DNA from: Hymenobacter sp. 5317J-9
Lineage (GTDB): Bacteria > Bacteroidota > Bacteroidia > Cytophagales > Hymenobacteraceae
Length of the DNA: 64,000 nt
Direction of reading: 5' to 3'
Assembly (NCBI RefSeq): GCF_022921075.1
Contig: NZ_CP095050.1
Span: 4,650,001-4,714,000, forward strand
Part shown: piece by piece, positions 27,290 through 36,200 of the stretch
Numbering within the stretch: position 1 is the stretch's first letter
Layout: every line of letters starts with the position of its first letter
Program-made: the position numbers and the translations under genes
Notes under the pieces: generated by a model
What the model saw: the letters and a program-made list of their open reading frames with translations, nothing else
What the model was told of the DNA's origin: nothing
Databases searched by the model: none

Positions 27290-27610
27290 TTATTCGTCCC
27301 AGCGCAAGCGCTTTAGTACCTTGCCACGGCCGAGGTGCTCGGCCACAAGCTCGGCGGCGTCGGCGGGCCGCACGTTGCCATACACCGTGCCTTCGGGGTA
27401 CACAATGAGGGCCGCCCCGGGCCCTTTTTTGCAGCCTTTGCACAGGTCGAGGCAGTCGCAGGTTTGCACCTGGGTGCGCACCTTCTGGCCGTCAACCACC
27501 TGTTTCTTGAGGTTCTGGTGTTTGAGCTCTTTTTTCAGGGCTTTGGCCACGTCCTCCCCCACCCCGGACTTTTGGTTGGTGCACACAAACAGGCGGCGGT
27601 TTTCGCTCAT
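27290..27610 (-). CDS. Thioredoxin-like (2Fe-2S) ferredoxin
   Basis: 106 residues. LFVCTNQKSG holds the first cluster Cys, and CDCLDLCKGCKKGP holds the rest, the pattern of the COG3411 thioredoxin-fold 2Fe-2S ferredoxins related to the NuoE C-terminal domain. VYPEGTVYGNVRPADAAELV is the conserved end. Electron partners are not identified. An ArsR-type regulator gene lies upstream on the same strand, separated by a palindromic repeat. Confidence 0.85.
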   Translation of the reverse strand: MSENRRLFVCTNQKSGVGEDVAKALKKELKHQNLKKQVVDGQKVRTQVQTCDCLDLCKGCKKGPGAALIVYPEGTVYGNVRPADAAELVAEHLGRGKVLKRLRWDE

Positions 27611-27640
27611 GGGGAAGGGAAGCGGAGAAGAGTTAACAGG

Positions 27641-27733
27641 ACGTCATGCTGAGCGCCGCCGAAGCATCTCGCGTGCAATAGTAAACTGATTACTACCCCA
27701 CGCGAGATGCTTCGGCTGCGCTCAGCATGACGT
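27641..27733. repeat. GTCATGCTGAGC-family palindromic repeat, copy 5
   Basis: 35-bp arms (27641-27675 with 27699-27733, one mismatch), 23-base spacer, between the ArsR regulator and ferredoxin genes. Confidence 0.9.
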
Positions 27734-27764
27734 TCTTAACGTAGAATGTACTCACAATTCAACC

Positions 27765-28154
27765 CTACGCCAGCCCGTGCCAATGCCGGTTCTGCAACTT
27801 GTACGCAGCCAGCTCGCGGTTCGACCACAGGGTTTGGTAAATCTGCTGGTCGCGCACCAACTGGGGGTCTTTTTCCATGAAGCCGAGCAACTCCTGCAGC
27901 AGTTCTACCGCCTCTTCCTTGAGGAAATAATACATCCAGTTGTCGAGCCGGCGCACATTCACCAAACCTGCATTTTTCAAGTACGATAATTGCCGGCTGG
28001 TTTTGGTCTGGGTGAAATCCAGCACCTGCTCCAAATCGGCCACCACCATTTCCTTGTTGCGCCACAGCAGGTGCAGGATGCGCACGCGGCTTTCGTCGCC
28101 CAACGATTTAAAAAGTTGCTGCCCAAAAGCAACCGTGAAATGTTTCAAGCGCAT
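27765..28154 (-). CDS. ArsR/SmtB family winged-helix transcriptional regulator
   Basis: 129 residues. The core helices are LFKSLGDESRVRILHLL and the recognition part is TQTKTSRQLSYLKNAGLVNVRR, followed by the wing WMYYFLKEE. The metal-binding Cys residues of the ArsR alpha-3 site are absent (DLEQVLDFTQ), so it probably does not sense arsenic or antimony there. A TAACTTTG promoter motif lies 43 bases upstream. It is divergent from the CarboxypepD_reg gene with about 100 bases between, so control of that gene or of the ferredoxin is possible but unproven. Confidence 0.88.
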   Translation of the reverse strand: MRLKHFTVAFGQQLFKSLGDESRVRILHLLWRNKEMVVADLEQVLDFTQTKTSRQLSYLKNAGLVNVRRLDNWMYYFLKEEAVELLQELLGFMEKDPQLVRDQQIYQTLWSNRELAAYKLQNRHWHGLA

Positions 28155-28197
28155 CTGCTGTCTGTGTGAAGGGGCGGGCGCCCTTGGTTCTTCCGCC

Positions 28198-28205
28198 CAA
28201 AGTTA
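28198..28205 (-). promoter_or_regulatory. -7 promoter element (TAACTTTG) for the ArsR regulator
   Basis: The minus strand reads TAACTTTG, an exact TAnnTTTG match, 43 bases from the regulator start. Confidence 0.55.
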
Positions 28206-28229
28206 CCGATGGCCCCGCCCCGGGCGCCG

Positions 28230-28237
28230 TATATTTG
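28230..28237 (+). promoter_or_regulatory. -7 promoter element (TATATTTG) for the CarboxypepD_reg gene
   Basis: An exact TAnnTTTG match, 18 bases before the chosen ATG. It is divergent from the ArsR promoter 24 bases away. Confidence 0.55.
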
Positions 28238-28255
28238 TCTACTTGACTGTTGAAC

Positions 28256-28942
28256 ATGCCTGACTTCTTGCGCTTTCGCCGCTTCTCTTTGTTTTTCGCC
28301 CTCGTGCTGGTGGGCGGGCTGCTGCTGGCGGCGCCCTCGGCCCACGCCCAGGGCAAGCGCAAAATCATTCAGTTTACCGGCATCGTGGCCACCGGCGACA
28401 GCCTGCTGGGCGTGCCCGGGGCCACCATCTACGTGCCCAAAGCCGGCCGCGGCACCTCCTCAAACGCCTACGGCTACTTCTCGCTGGCCGTGCTGGCCGG
28501 CGACAGCATCATCATCCGCTCGCTGGGCTACGCCAACTACACCGTCGTGATTCCGCGCGACTACCAGCGCCAGAGCTACTCCGTGGTGGTGCAGCTGACG
28601 GAGGACGCCACCGTACTGCCCGAAGTGCGCGTGTTTCCCTACACCACCGAGCGCGACTTCAAGAAGGCCTTCCTGGCCTTGCGCCTGCCCACCGAGAAAG
28701 GCAGCGCCGCCGCCGACAACCTCAACCAGGAGCTCATGGACCGCATTTTCCGGACCCAGCCCATGGGCGCGGTGGCCAACTTCCGGCAGACCATGCAGAA
28801 CCAGCAGTACAACCAAGACGTGCGCGCCGGCTTCGGGCCCAGCACCTACGCCAACAACCCGCTGCTCAACCCCTTCAGCTGGCTGAAGCTGGTGCAGCAG
28901 GTGAAAAGCGGCGAGTTCAAGAAGAAATACAACGACGACTAA
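28256..28942 (+). CDS. Secreted CarboxypepD_reg-like domain protein
   Basis: 228 residues from ATG 28256; an in-frame TTG two codons upstream is less likely. A signal peptide (about residues 1-32, ending SAHAQ) is followed by a carboxypeptidase regulatory-like beta-sandwich (FTGIVATGDSLLGVPGATIY, SSNAYGYFSLAVLAGDSIII, SLGYANYTVVIP), the domain placed at the N-terminus of TonB-dependent receptors. Here it is followed only by a charged, helical region of about 100 residues with no barrel. It is a common Bacteroidota envelope protein of unknown function. Confidence 0.85.
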   Translation: MPDFLRFRRFSLFFALVLVGGLLLAAPSAHAQGKRKIIQFTGIVATGDSLLGVPGATIYVPKAGRGTSSNAYGYFSLAVLAGDSIIIRSLGYANYTVVIPRDYQRQSYSVVVQLTEDATVLPEVRVFPYTTERDFKKAFLALRLPTEKGSAAADNLNQELMDRIFRTQPMGAVANFRQTMQNQQYNQDVRAGFGPSTYANNPLLNPFSWLKLVQQVKSGEFKKKYNDD

Positions 28943-29038
28943 TACCTCGTCGGTAGGGCGCCCGCGGGCGCGTTCGAGCAACTTCCGGCCAACATTTGGG
29001 GTAAAGCACAGGTTTCTACTTCGCTTTATTTCAAGTTT

Positions 29039-30418
29039 ATGGATACGAATCTTCCCGTTTCGGGCAATCCGCGCGTAGTCATCATCGGCTGCGGTTTTGG
29101 CGGCCTGCGCCTGGCCAAGGCCCTGCGCAAGGCGCCGGTGCAGGTGGTGGTGATTGACCGCAACAACTACCACAACTTCCAACCGCTGCTGTACCAGGTG
29201 GCCACCGGCGCCCTCGAAGCCGACAGCATTGCCTACCCCATCCGGAAGATTTTCGCGGGTCAGAAAAACTTCTTCTACCGCATGGCCGACGTGCACCGCG
29301 TGGAGCCCACCACCAACACGGTGGTGACCAGCGTGGGCGACATTCGCTACGATTACCTGGTGCTGGCCACAGGCTCGCTCACCAACTTCTTCGGGCTGGA
29401 AAGCATTGAGCGCAACGCCATGCAAATCAAGAGCATCCCGAACGCGCTGAACCTGCGCAGCTTCATCTTCCAGAATTTCGAGAAAGCCCTGCTCACCGAA
29501 AACCCCGAAGAAAAGCAGGCCCTGCTCAACATTGTGGTGGTGGGCGGCGGGCCCACGGGCGTCGAAATCAGCGGCTCCTTGGCCGAGATGCGCAAGCATG
29601 TGCTGCCCAAGGACTACCCGGAGCTGGACCTGCGCGCCATGCAGATTTTTCTGGTGGAGGCCGGGCCGGCCTTGCTCGGGCCCATGTCGCCGGCTTCGCA
29701 GGCCGATGCCAAGCGTTACCTGGACGAGTTGGGCGTGAAAATCATGCTGAACACGTCCATCAAGAATTTCGAAAACTGCCGGGCCTACTATTCTGATACC
29801 GAATACATCCCGACCGAAAACCTGGTGTGGGCGGCCGGCGTGAACGGCGCCGAGGTGCCGGGCCTGCCCGCCGAGGTGGTGGCCCGCAACAAGCGCATCA
29901 CGGTGAACCGCTGGAACCAGGTGCCGGGCCTGGCCAACGTCTTCGCCATTGGTGACGTGGCCAACATGGTGACCGACGACATGCCCCGCGGCCTGCCCAT
30001 GCTGGCCCCCGTGGCCCAGCAGCAAGCCGACCACCTGGCCAACAACCTGCAGCGCCTGCTGCGCGGCGAAACACCCAAAGATTTCGTGTACAACAACAAG
30101 GGCGCCATGGCCATTGTGAGCCGCAACAAAGCCGTGGTCGACCTGCCCAAAAACATTCACTTCAACGGCTTCTTCGGCTGGTTTACGTGGCTGTTTGTGC
30201 ACCTGATGACGCTGGTGGGCTTCCGCAACAAGGTGGTGGCCTTTGTGGACTGGGCCTTTAGCTACTTCAGCTCCGACCAGGCGCTACGCCTCATCATTCG
30301 CCCCTTCAGCCGCCGCGACGTGAAGGACGACAAGGGCAAGAAAAGCGCCGAGCACCGCACCGCCACGGTCGAGTACAACCCCACGCCACCCGCTATTCAG
30401 ACGCCGGTAGCTGGGTGA
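29039..30418 (+). CDS. Type II NADH dehydrogenase (NDH-2), FAD-dependent
   Basis: 459 residues. The two dinucleotide-binding loops are VIIGCGFGGLRLA (FAD) and IVVVGGGPTGVEISG (NADH). YHNFQPLLYQVATGALE and FAIGDVANM are typical of NDH-2. The C-terminal region has hydrophobic or amphipathic stretches (FGWFTWLFVHLMTLVGF) that attach the enzyme to the inner membrane. NDH-2 passes electrons from NADH to quinone without pumping protons. Its presence together with nuo genes implies two alternative NADH-oxidising routes. Monocistronic. Confidence 0.92.
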   Translation: MDTNLPVSGNPRVVIIGCGFGGLRLAKALRKAPVQVVVIDRNNYHNFQPLLYQVATGALEADSIAYPIRKIFAGQKNFFYRMADVHRVEPTTNTVVTSVGDIRYDYLVLATGSLTNFFGLESIERNAMQIKSIPNALNLRSFIFQNFEKALLTENPEEKQALLNIVVVGGGPTGVEISGSLAEMRKHVLPKDYPELDLRAMQIFLVEAGPALLGPMSPASQADAKRYLDELGVKIMLNTSIKNFENCRAYYSDTEYIPTENLVWAAGVNGAEVPGLPAEVVARNKRITVNRWNQVPGLANVFAIGDVANMVTDDMPRGLPMLAPVAQQQADHLANNLQRLLRGETPKDFVYNNKGAMAIVSRNKAVVDLPKNIHFNGFFGWFTWLFVHLMTLVGFRNKVVAFVDWAFSYFSSDQALRLIIRPFSRRDVKDDKGKKSAEHRTATVEYNPTPPAIQTPVAG

Positions 30419-30437
30419 GTTGAGCTGCCATTAAGAA

Positions 30438-30543
30438 AAAGAACGGTCATGCTGAGCGCAGCCGAAGCATCTCTACCGCGAAGAGTTATTATTTACTTAC
30501 TCGGTAAGAGATGCTTCGGCTGCGCTCAGCATGACCGTTCTTT
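30438..30543. repeat. GTCATGCTGAGC-family palindromic repeat, copy 6
   Basis: Perfect 36-bp arms (30438-30473 with 30508-30543), 34-base spacer, between the convergent NDH-2 and M16 genes, where it could serve as a bidirectional terminator. Confidence 0.9.
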
Positions 30544-30558
30544 CTTCGCATTTCGCCC

Positions 30559-31836
30559 CTAGTTTACCGGCCCGGCAATCACCGTTTGCATGGCTTCCGG
30601 CGCCAGGTATTCCTGCGCCAGCTTGCGCAGGGTTTCGGCATCGGTGGCCTCGGTTTGCTGCACGAATTCCGTATAGTAATCGGCCGGCAGCCCCAAGAAC
30701 ACCAGGGTTTTGTATTTGTCGCACTGCTCAAAAACCGTCGACAGCTCGTTGGCGAACTTACCGAGCAGGTAGTTTTTCACCGTTTCCAGCTCCTCGGCCG
30801 GAATCAGCTCCTCCTGCAGGCGCCGCAGCTCCATCTCGATTTCGCTCACCGCAAAGTCGGCGCTTTCGCCTTTCACATCGGTACCGATAACCAGCGAGGT
30901 GCCCGACTCGCGCGGGGCCACGCTGGCGTAGACGCCGTAGGTGAGGCCCTTGTCTTCCCGAATGTTGCGCATCAGGCGTGAGCCGAAATAGCCGCCCAGC
31001 ACATTGGCCAGTAGCTTCAGGCGGTGGGTGTCGGGGTGGGTGGGGCTGGGCCACAGGCGCCCCATGCGGATGGACGCCTGCAGACTGCCCGCTACGGGCA
31101 CGCGGTCGGTGGCGGTGGGGGCAAAGGTTTCAACGGCGGCTACGGCTGGCGCCAGGGCCTGGCCCACCGCTCCGGCGCCAAAGGCAGCAGCCACTATTTC
31201 GCGCTCGGCGGCCACGTCGCCGCACAAGAACAGTTCGGCGTTGGCCAGCGCGTACGCCGTTTGGTGGAAGGCACGGGCTTGCTCGGCCGTGAGCGCCTGA
31301 TACTCGTCGGCGTCAAAAGGACGGCCGTAGGCGGTATCGGCGCCAAAAAGCAGCTCATTGAAGCGCTCAGAGGCCAGGAAGCTGGTTTTCTGGCGCTCGA
31401 CGCGCACGTTCTGGATGGTGCGGGTTTTGAGCTGGTCTAGCTCGCTGGCCGGGAAAGCCGGGTTCTGCAGCACGTCGAGCACCAGCGGCAGCAAAGCAGG
31501 CAGGTGGCGGGTGAGGCAGTAGAGCGTGAGCGTGGAGCGGTCGAAGCCGGCGTCGCATTCCAGCGAAGCGCCGTAGAAAGCCACTTCATCGGCAATCTGG
31601 CGGGCGGTGCGGGTGGTGGTGCCCTCAAGCAGCATGCGCGCCGTGAGAGTGGCCAGGCCCGGGCGCGGCTCCACGGTTTTGCCGGCCCGGAACACGGCCT
31701 GCAGGCGCACCACGGGCTGGGCGTCGTTGGCCAGCACGTGCAGGCGGGCGCCGCTGGGCAGAGTAAGTACGTCGGCCGCGGGCAGCGTTACGCGGGCCAG
31801 CGGCTGAACGGGAGGGGCGACGGTACGGTCGAGCAT
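30559..31836 (-). CDS. M16 (insulinase-like) peptidase homolog lacking the HxxEH zinc motif
   Basis: 425 residues with the two-domain M16 layout: an N-terminal domain (TLPSGARLHVLANDAQPVV) and a C-terminal domain (QASIRMGRLWPSPTHPD, YGVYASVAPRESG). Where active members have HxxEH followed by a Glu downstream, this protein reads TLTAR (residues 63-67) in GLATLTARMLLEGT, so zinc binding and peptidase activity are not expected. In many bacteria a catalytic and a non-catalytic M16 protein are encoded side by side; here no active partner is adjacent. There is no signal peptide. The role may be substrate binding in a heterodimer encoded elsewhere (inference). Confidence 0.85.
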   Translation of the reverse strand: MLDRTVAPPVQPLARVTLPAADVLTLPSGARLHVLANDAQPVVRLQAVFRAGKTVEPRPGLATLTARMLLEGTTTRTARQIADEVAFYGASLECDAGFDRSTLTLYCLTRHLPALLPLVLDVLQNPAFPASELDQLKTRTIQNVRVERQKTSFLASERFNELLFGADTAYGRPFDADEYQALTAEQARAFHQTAYALANAELFLCGDVAAEREIVAAAFGAGAVGQALAPAVAAVETFAPTATDRVPVAGSLQASIRMGRLWPSPTHPDTHRLKLLANVLGGYFGSRLMRNIREDKGLTYGVYASVAPRESGTSLVIGTDVKGESADFAVSEIEMELRRLQEELIPAEELETVKNYLLGKFANELSTVFEQCDKYKTLVFLGLPADYYTEFVQQTEATDAETLRKLAQEYLAPEAMQTVIAGPVN

Positions 31837-31877
31837 TCGGGAATCGATTGAATTCGAGAAAAAGTAAACAGAAAAAG

Positions 31878-31973
31878 AACGTCATGCTGAGCGCAGCCGA
31901 AGCATCTCTACCACGAGTGTAATTTGATTTACAACTGCGGTAGAGATGCTTCGGCTGCGCTCAGCATGACGTT
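31878..31973. repeat. GTCATGCTGAGC-family palindromic repeat, copy 7
   Basis: Perfect 35-bp arms (31878-31912 with 31939-31973), 26-base spacer, between porV and the M16 gene. Confidence 0.9.
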
Positions 31974-32014
31974 TCTTATGCGCTCAACCACATCGGGTTA
32001 AGCCATTCGGCAAT

Positions 32015-33238
32015 CTAGTTGCCGGGCGTGCCGCTGGTGCCGCCGGCGCCGTTTTCGTCAAACGCGTCCGACAGCTTGTTCAGGTTGAAGTGCAAAGACA
32101 CCCGAATGGTTTGGGCCAGGGGGTTATTCTGCGAGTTGCTGCCCGTCGGAATCAGGTACGTGCCGTCGATGCCGAACACCTGGTAGCGCACGCCCAGACC
32201 CAGGCTGGCGTACTGGCGGTCGCCTTTGTCGGGCGCTTCGTAGAAATAGCCGCCGCGAGCGTAGAGCAGGTCGTTATAATTGTATTCGAGGCCGCTGGCG
32301 ATGTTGATTTCGCGCAGCTCTTCCTTGAAGCCGCCCGGCGCGTCGCTGAACGAGGAGAACATAGCGCCCACAATGCCTTGTCTGTTGCGTTCGTCGTTGC
32401 GGTCTTTGATGCGCTGCAGCTGCGCCGAATTTGTAGGGGTAATCAGGTCTTCGTAGTACGGCGAGGGCACCAGCAGCTTGCTGGCGTCTACCGTAATCGT
32501 GATTTTGTTGTACTGGTCAATCTCGCGCGTGATGGCCGTGCCGAGCTTCAGCGTGGTGGGGAGGAAGCTGGGATTGGTGGGGTCGTTGTAGGTCATCTTG
32601 TTGCCGATGTTCGAAATCGCACCGCCAAAAGCCAGATTATACAGCCCCGTGCCAATGGTCAAATCCTTAGAGTAATACGCCCCCAGGTCTACGGCCGCCG
32701 AGTTGCCGGGGTCGGAGCTGTTGTTGTTCACGGCCCCAATCAAGTTGGAGTGGATGTAGCGGGCCGAGATGCCCACGCCGAAATTATCGGTCAGCTGCAG
32801 GCCGTACGACACCGACACTGCATACTCTTTGGGGTTGAAAGAGCCGTTGGGCAGGTTGTTGCCGGTGCGGTAGTCGATGGTGCCGAGGTCAAAATACATC
32901 AGCGAAGCGCCAAAGGCCGAGCGCTGCCCCACCTTGCCGTAGCCCGACAGGTACGACAGGCTCATGTCGTCGGTGATGTTGCGCAGCCAGGGCGAGTACG
33001 ACGCCGACGCAGCGTACTTGTAAGGCACAAAGCCCAGCTTGCCGGGATTGAAGTAGCTGGAGTTGGCGTCGGGCGAGGTAGCCACGCCGGCTTCGCCCAT
33101 GCCCGAGGCGCGCGCGTCGGGGCTGAGGGTGAGAATGGGCACGGCCGTGGTGATGGTGTGCTGGGCCTGCGCCGAGCCGGCCGAAGCCAGCAAACCGACT
33201 GCCAGCGCCAGGCGCGAACGGAAAGCGAATGATTGCAT
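32015..33238 (-). CDS. porV: Type IX secretion system outer-membrane protein PorV
   Basis: 407 residues from MQSFAFRSRL (ATG 33238). The frame stays open upstream into porU, but only this start gives a signal peptide (ending SAQAQ); an ATG seven codons earlier is also possible. The FadL-like barrel begins ILTLSPDARASGMGEAGVA and SSYFNPGKLGFV, the PorV/LptO signature. PorV carries cargo from the translocon to the PorU sortase on the cell surface. It follows porU by 49 bases on the same strand. Confidence 0.92.
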   Translation of the reverse strand: MQSFAFRSRLALAVGLLASAGSAQAQHTITTAVPILTLSPDARASGMGEAGVATSPDANSSYFNPGKLGFVPYKYAASASYSPWLRNITDDMSLSYLSGYGKVGQRSAFGASLMYFDLGTIDYRTGNNLPNGSFNPKEYAVSVSYGLQLTDNFGVGISARYIHSNLIGAVNNNSSDPGNSAAVDLGAYYSKDLTIGTGLYNLAFGGAISNIGNKMTYNDPTNPSFLPTTLKLGTAITREIDQYNKITITVDASKLLVPSPYYEDLITPTNSAQLQRIKDRNDERNRQGIVGAMFSSFSDAPGGFKEELREINIASGLEYNYNDLLYARGGYFYEAPDKGDRQYASLGLGVRYQVFGIDGTYLIPTGSNSQNNPLAQTIRVSLHFNLNKLSDAFDENGAGGTSGTPGN

Positions 33239-33287
33239 AGAGGTGGGTGAGAAGGCCATCAGCGGCCCGGGAGCAAAGAAAAGCGGA

Positions 33288-36200
33288 TTAATTGAGGATG
33301 ACGAGTTTTTCGTATTTCGACGCCACGGTGCCTTTGCGCTGCGAGCGCACGCTGAGGCGGTACACGTATACGCCGCGGGCCAGCTGGTCGTCGTATTCGT
33401 CGCGGCCGTTCCAGCTGATGCTCTTGTTGTGCGGCTCGGTGCTGGGCACGGTGGCCGTGAGCGTGCGCACCAAGCGGCCCGAAACGGTGAAGATTTGCAC
33501 CTGCACGTCGAGGTCGTCGGGTTCGCCGCCGGCCAGGTTGTGGTCGAACAGGAACGTAGTGCGGGTGGCAAACGGATTGGGGTAGTTCAGCACGTGGTCG
33601 ATGGCCAGCTTCTCATCGGTGGCCACCACAAACTCAATGTCCTTCTCGGCCGAGTTGTTGTACGTGTCCCAGGCCTTGAGCGTGAGCGAGTGCGGCCCGT
33701 TGGCCAAGTCCTTGAACAGGTTGGTGACGCGCCCCTCGCGGAAGTTGCCCACGCTCGACACGAAGCTTTCGTTGAGCACCAGCAGCTTGTTGGGGTCGTG
33801 GTCGATGATGGCCGTGATGTCGTGCCCGATGCCCGCGCCGGTGGTGTTGATGCCGCTCGAGTCCTTGAGCTGGGCCAGCAGCGTGGTGTTGGGCGCCGTC
33901 AGGCCCCCAAACACGAACCGCTCGTTGTCCATAAACAGCGTAATGTCTGGCGGAATGGTGTCTTTCGGGGCATTGAGGGCGGCACCGCCCACCTGCTTCA
34001 GCTGGTAGCCGTTCGCGTCCACGCGGTTGGTGGGGTCGGAAGCGTACAGGCTGATTTTGCCAAGGCCCAGGTTGTAGTTGATGTCTTTGGGCACCACAAA
34101 CGTCAGGTTGAACTCGCCGTTCACCACGTTGGCTTGGCCAGCATATACAATGCTTTCCTGCAGCACCACGTCGCGCGGGGCATCGGCGGGGTTGGTTGCT
34201 GCTTCGTCGCCCAGGGTTTTCACCGTGGTCGGCTTGTCGAAAATGGTCACTTGGGCGCGGCCGGTGAAGCCTGTGTTCGGGGCGCCGCCGTTGAGCACGC
34301 GGCCGTGCACCCGCACCCGGGCCAGGGCCTGCAGCACCGGCGCAGGCTGCCAGCGGCCGGCCACTCGTTCGTTCACGCTGTCGAGTATCACCGTTTGCCG
34401 GGGATAGGCCAGGGTCATGCTGGGGTCGGCCAACAGCGTGTAGTTGCGGTTGTTGAGGTCGGCCACCAGGCCGGGGCCGTGGAAGTCATTTTTGCTCATC
34501 ATCACCACGGTACCAATGTTGGGCATTTTGCCGTTCAGAGGCTTCAGCACGCGGCGGAAGTAGGCATCGTTCAGACCGGCGTTCTGCCCGGCGTCCACCA
34601 CGCGGGTGGTGGTGAACAGGCCAATGGCGCCGCCCGCGGCATTGTCGGTGAGGGCCTGCTCGCCGGCTGAGGTCAAATCCGGGTTGTCGAAAGCACTAAA
34701 ATCGCAGGTACCCGTGGTAAAAAAGGTCAGATTGTTGGCATTGCGCAGGCCCATCACCGAGGCGTTGGTCAGAATCTGCTCGTCGGCCCAGCCTTTGGGG
34801 CCGCCGTGGCCCAGGTAGTTCACAATGAGCGAGCCCTGCTCCATCGACTGGTCGATGGCGAGGTTGGCCGCCGTGGAACGTTGGCCAGCCGCCACGGCCT
34901 GCTGCGGGTACAGGTCGAGGTATACCTTGTGCACGTTGTAGACCGGGGCCGAAGTTTGCACAATGTCGGCGATGTTGTCGGAGCCTTGGGTGTTGTTGAT
35001 GAACAGGTTGCCCTCGCCGTCGTCCGACACCAGCGTGATGCGGTTGCGCCACTTGCCGTAGGCGGGCACCGCATCGTAGCTGATGATTTTATCCACCATT
35101 TTCTCGGCCTGGGTGATGATGCTTGACTTGCCGGACGGCATGCGCACCGGCAAGCGCCCCACGCCAATATCGAGCAGCTCGGCGCTGGCCGATTCGGCCC
35201 ATTCGCCCTCGTTGTCATCGAGCAGGGCAAAATAATCGTCCGACGCGTAGCTGACCCCGCCGAAGTAGGGCGCCAGCGACTCGCGCGACTGGTACGTGGG
35301 CACGTAGTTCTGGTTAAAGGCGTCGAAATCGGCACTGGCGCGGAAGGGCACGCGGTTTTTCCACCAGCCCGGCTCAAAGTTGGGGTCGTTGTACGGGTCC
35401 GATTTGTAGTCGTACGAGGCGTCGCCGAACAGCAGCAACTGGATTTGCTTGCCAGCCGGCGACCGGTCATACAGCTGTTTCGCAAAGTCGCGAATGGCCG
35501 TCACGTCCTGCCCGCCCGAGCCGTACTCGTTGTATATCTGCGTGGTGGTCACCACGGCGGTGCGCAGTTGGTCGTGGCTGGCGCGGTGGTTGGCCAGGCG
35601 CGTGGCCGGGCCCATAAAGGCCGGGTGCGTCACAATCACCAAGTCGACCAGGGCCGCCGGGTTGCTGTTCAGGGCATGCAGGTTTTGATTGCTGACGCGG
35701 CCGAACTTTCGCACTTTTTTATCGAAAGCGCCATTTTCGCGGAAAGCCACAAACTCGCGCAAGGTGTCGGAAGGGGCTACGAACCGGTTGTTGCCGTCGA
35801 GCGCGCGCAAAACGGGGCGCCGGGGGTTGGTCACGTCCCACACCGTAGCGCCCGCGCCGTTGTCCAGCGCGTACTGGTTCAGGCGGCCCGCCCCGATGTT
35901 GCTGAGCGAACGAAACTCCAGCAGGTTGTCGGCCGGCAGCTTAATCTGACGCAGGGCATTGACTTCGAGATAGTCGAGGTAGCCGGTGGCGCTGGGGTCG
36001 ACGCTCGAAAACGTGAGTTCCACGTCGAGCGCCGTGCCGGGATTGGCCAGGTACAACTGCCGGGTGGCGGTAGCGGTGGTGGCAATGGGAAAAAATGCCT
36101 GCGGCACCAGCGGGTCCAGGGGCTGGTTGCCCAGGCTGTTGCCATTGAGCGTGAGCTGAAAATTGCTGGGCGCCGAGCCACTGGCCAGCAATGCTGACGT

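Noticed and set aside
28460..30202. A 580-codon minus-strand open frame
   Set aside because: Antisense shadow of the CarboxypepD_reg and NDH-2 genes; the composition is His/Gly/Val-rich and unlike a real protein.
33239..33571. An N-terminal extension of PorV
   Set aside because: It is porU sequence read in another frame; the signal peptide begins at 33238.
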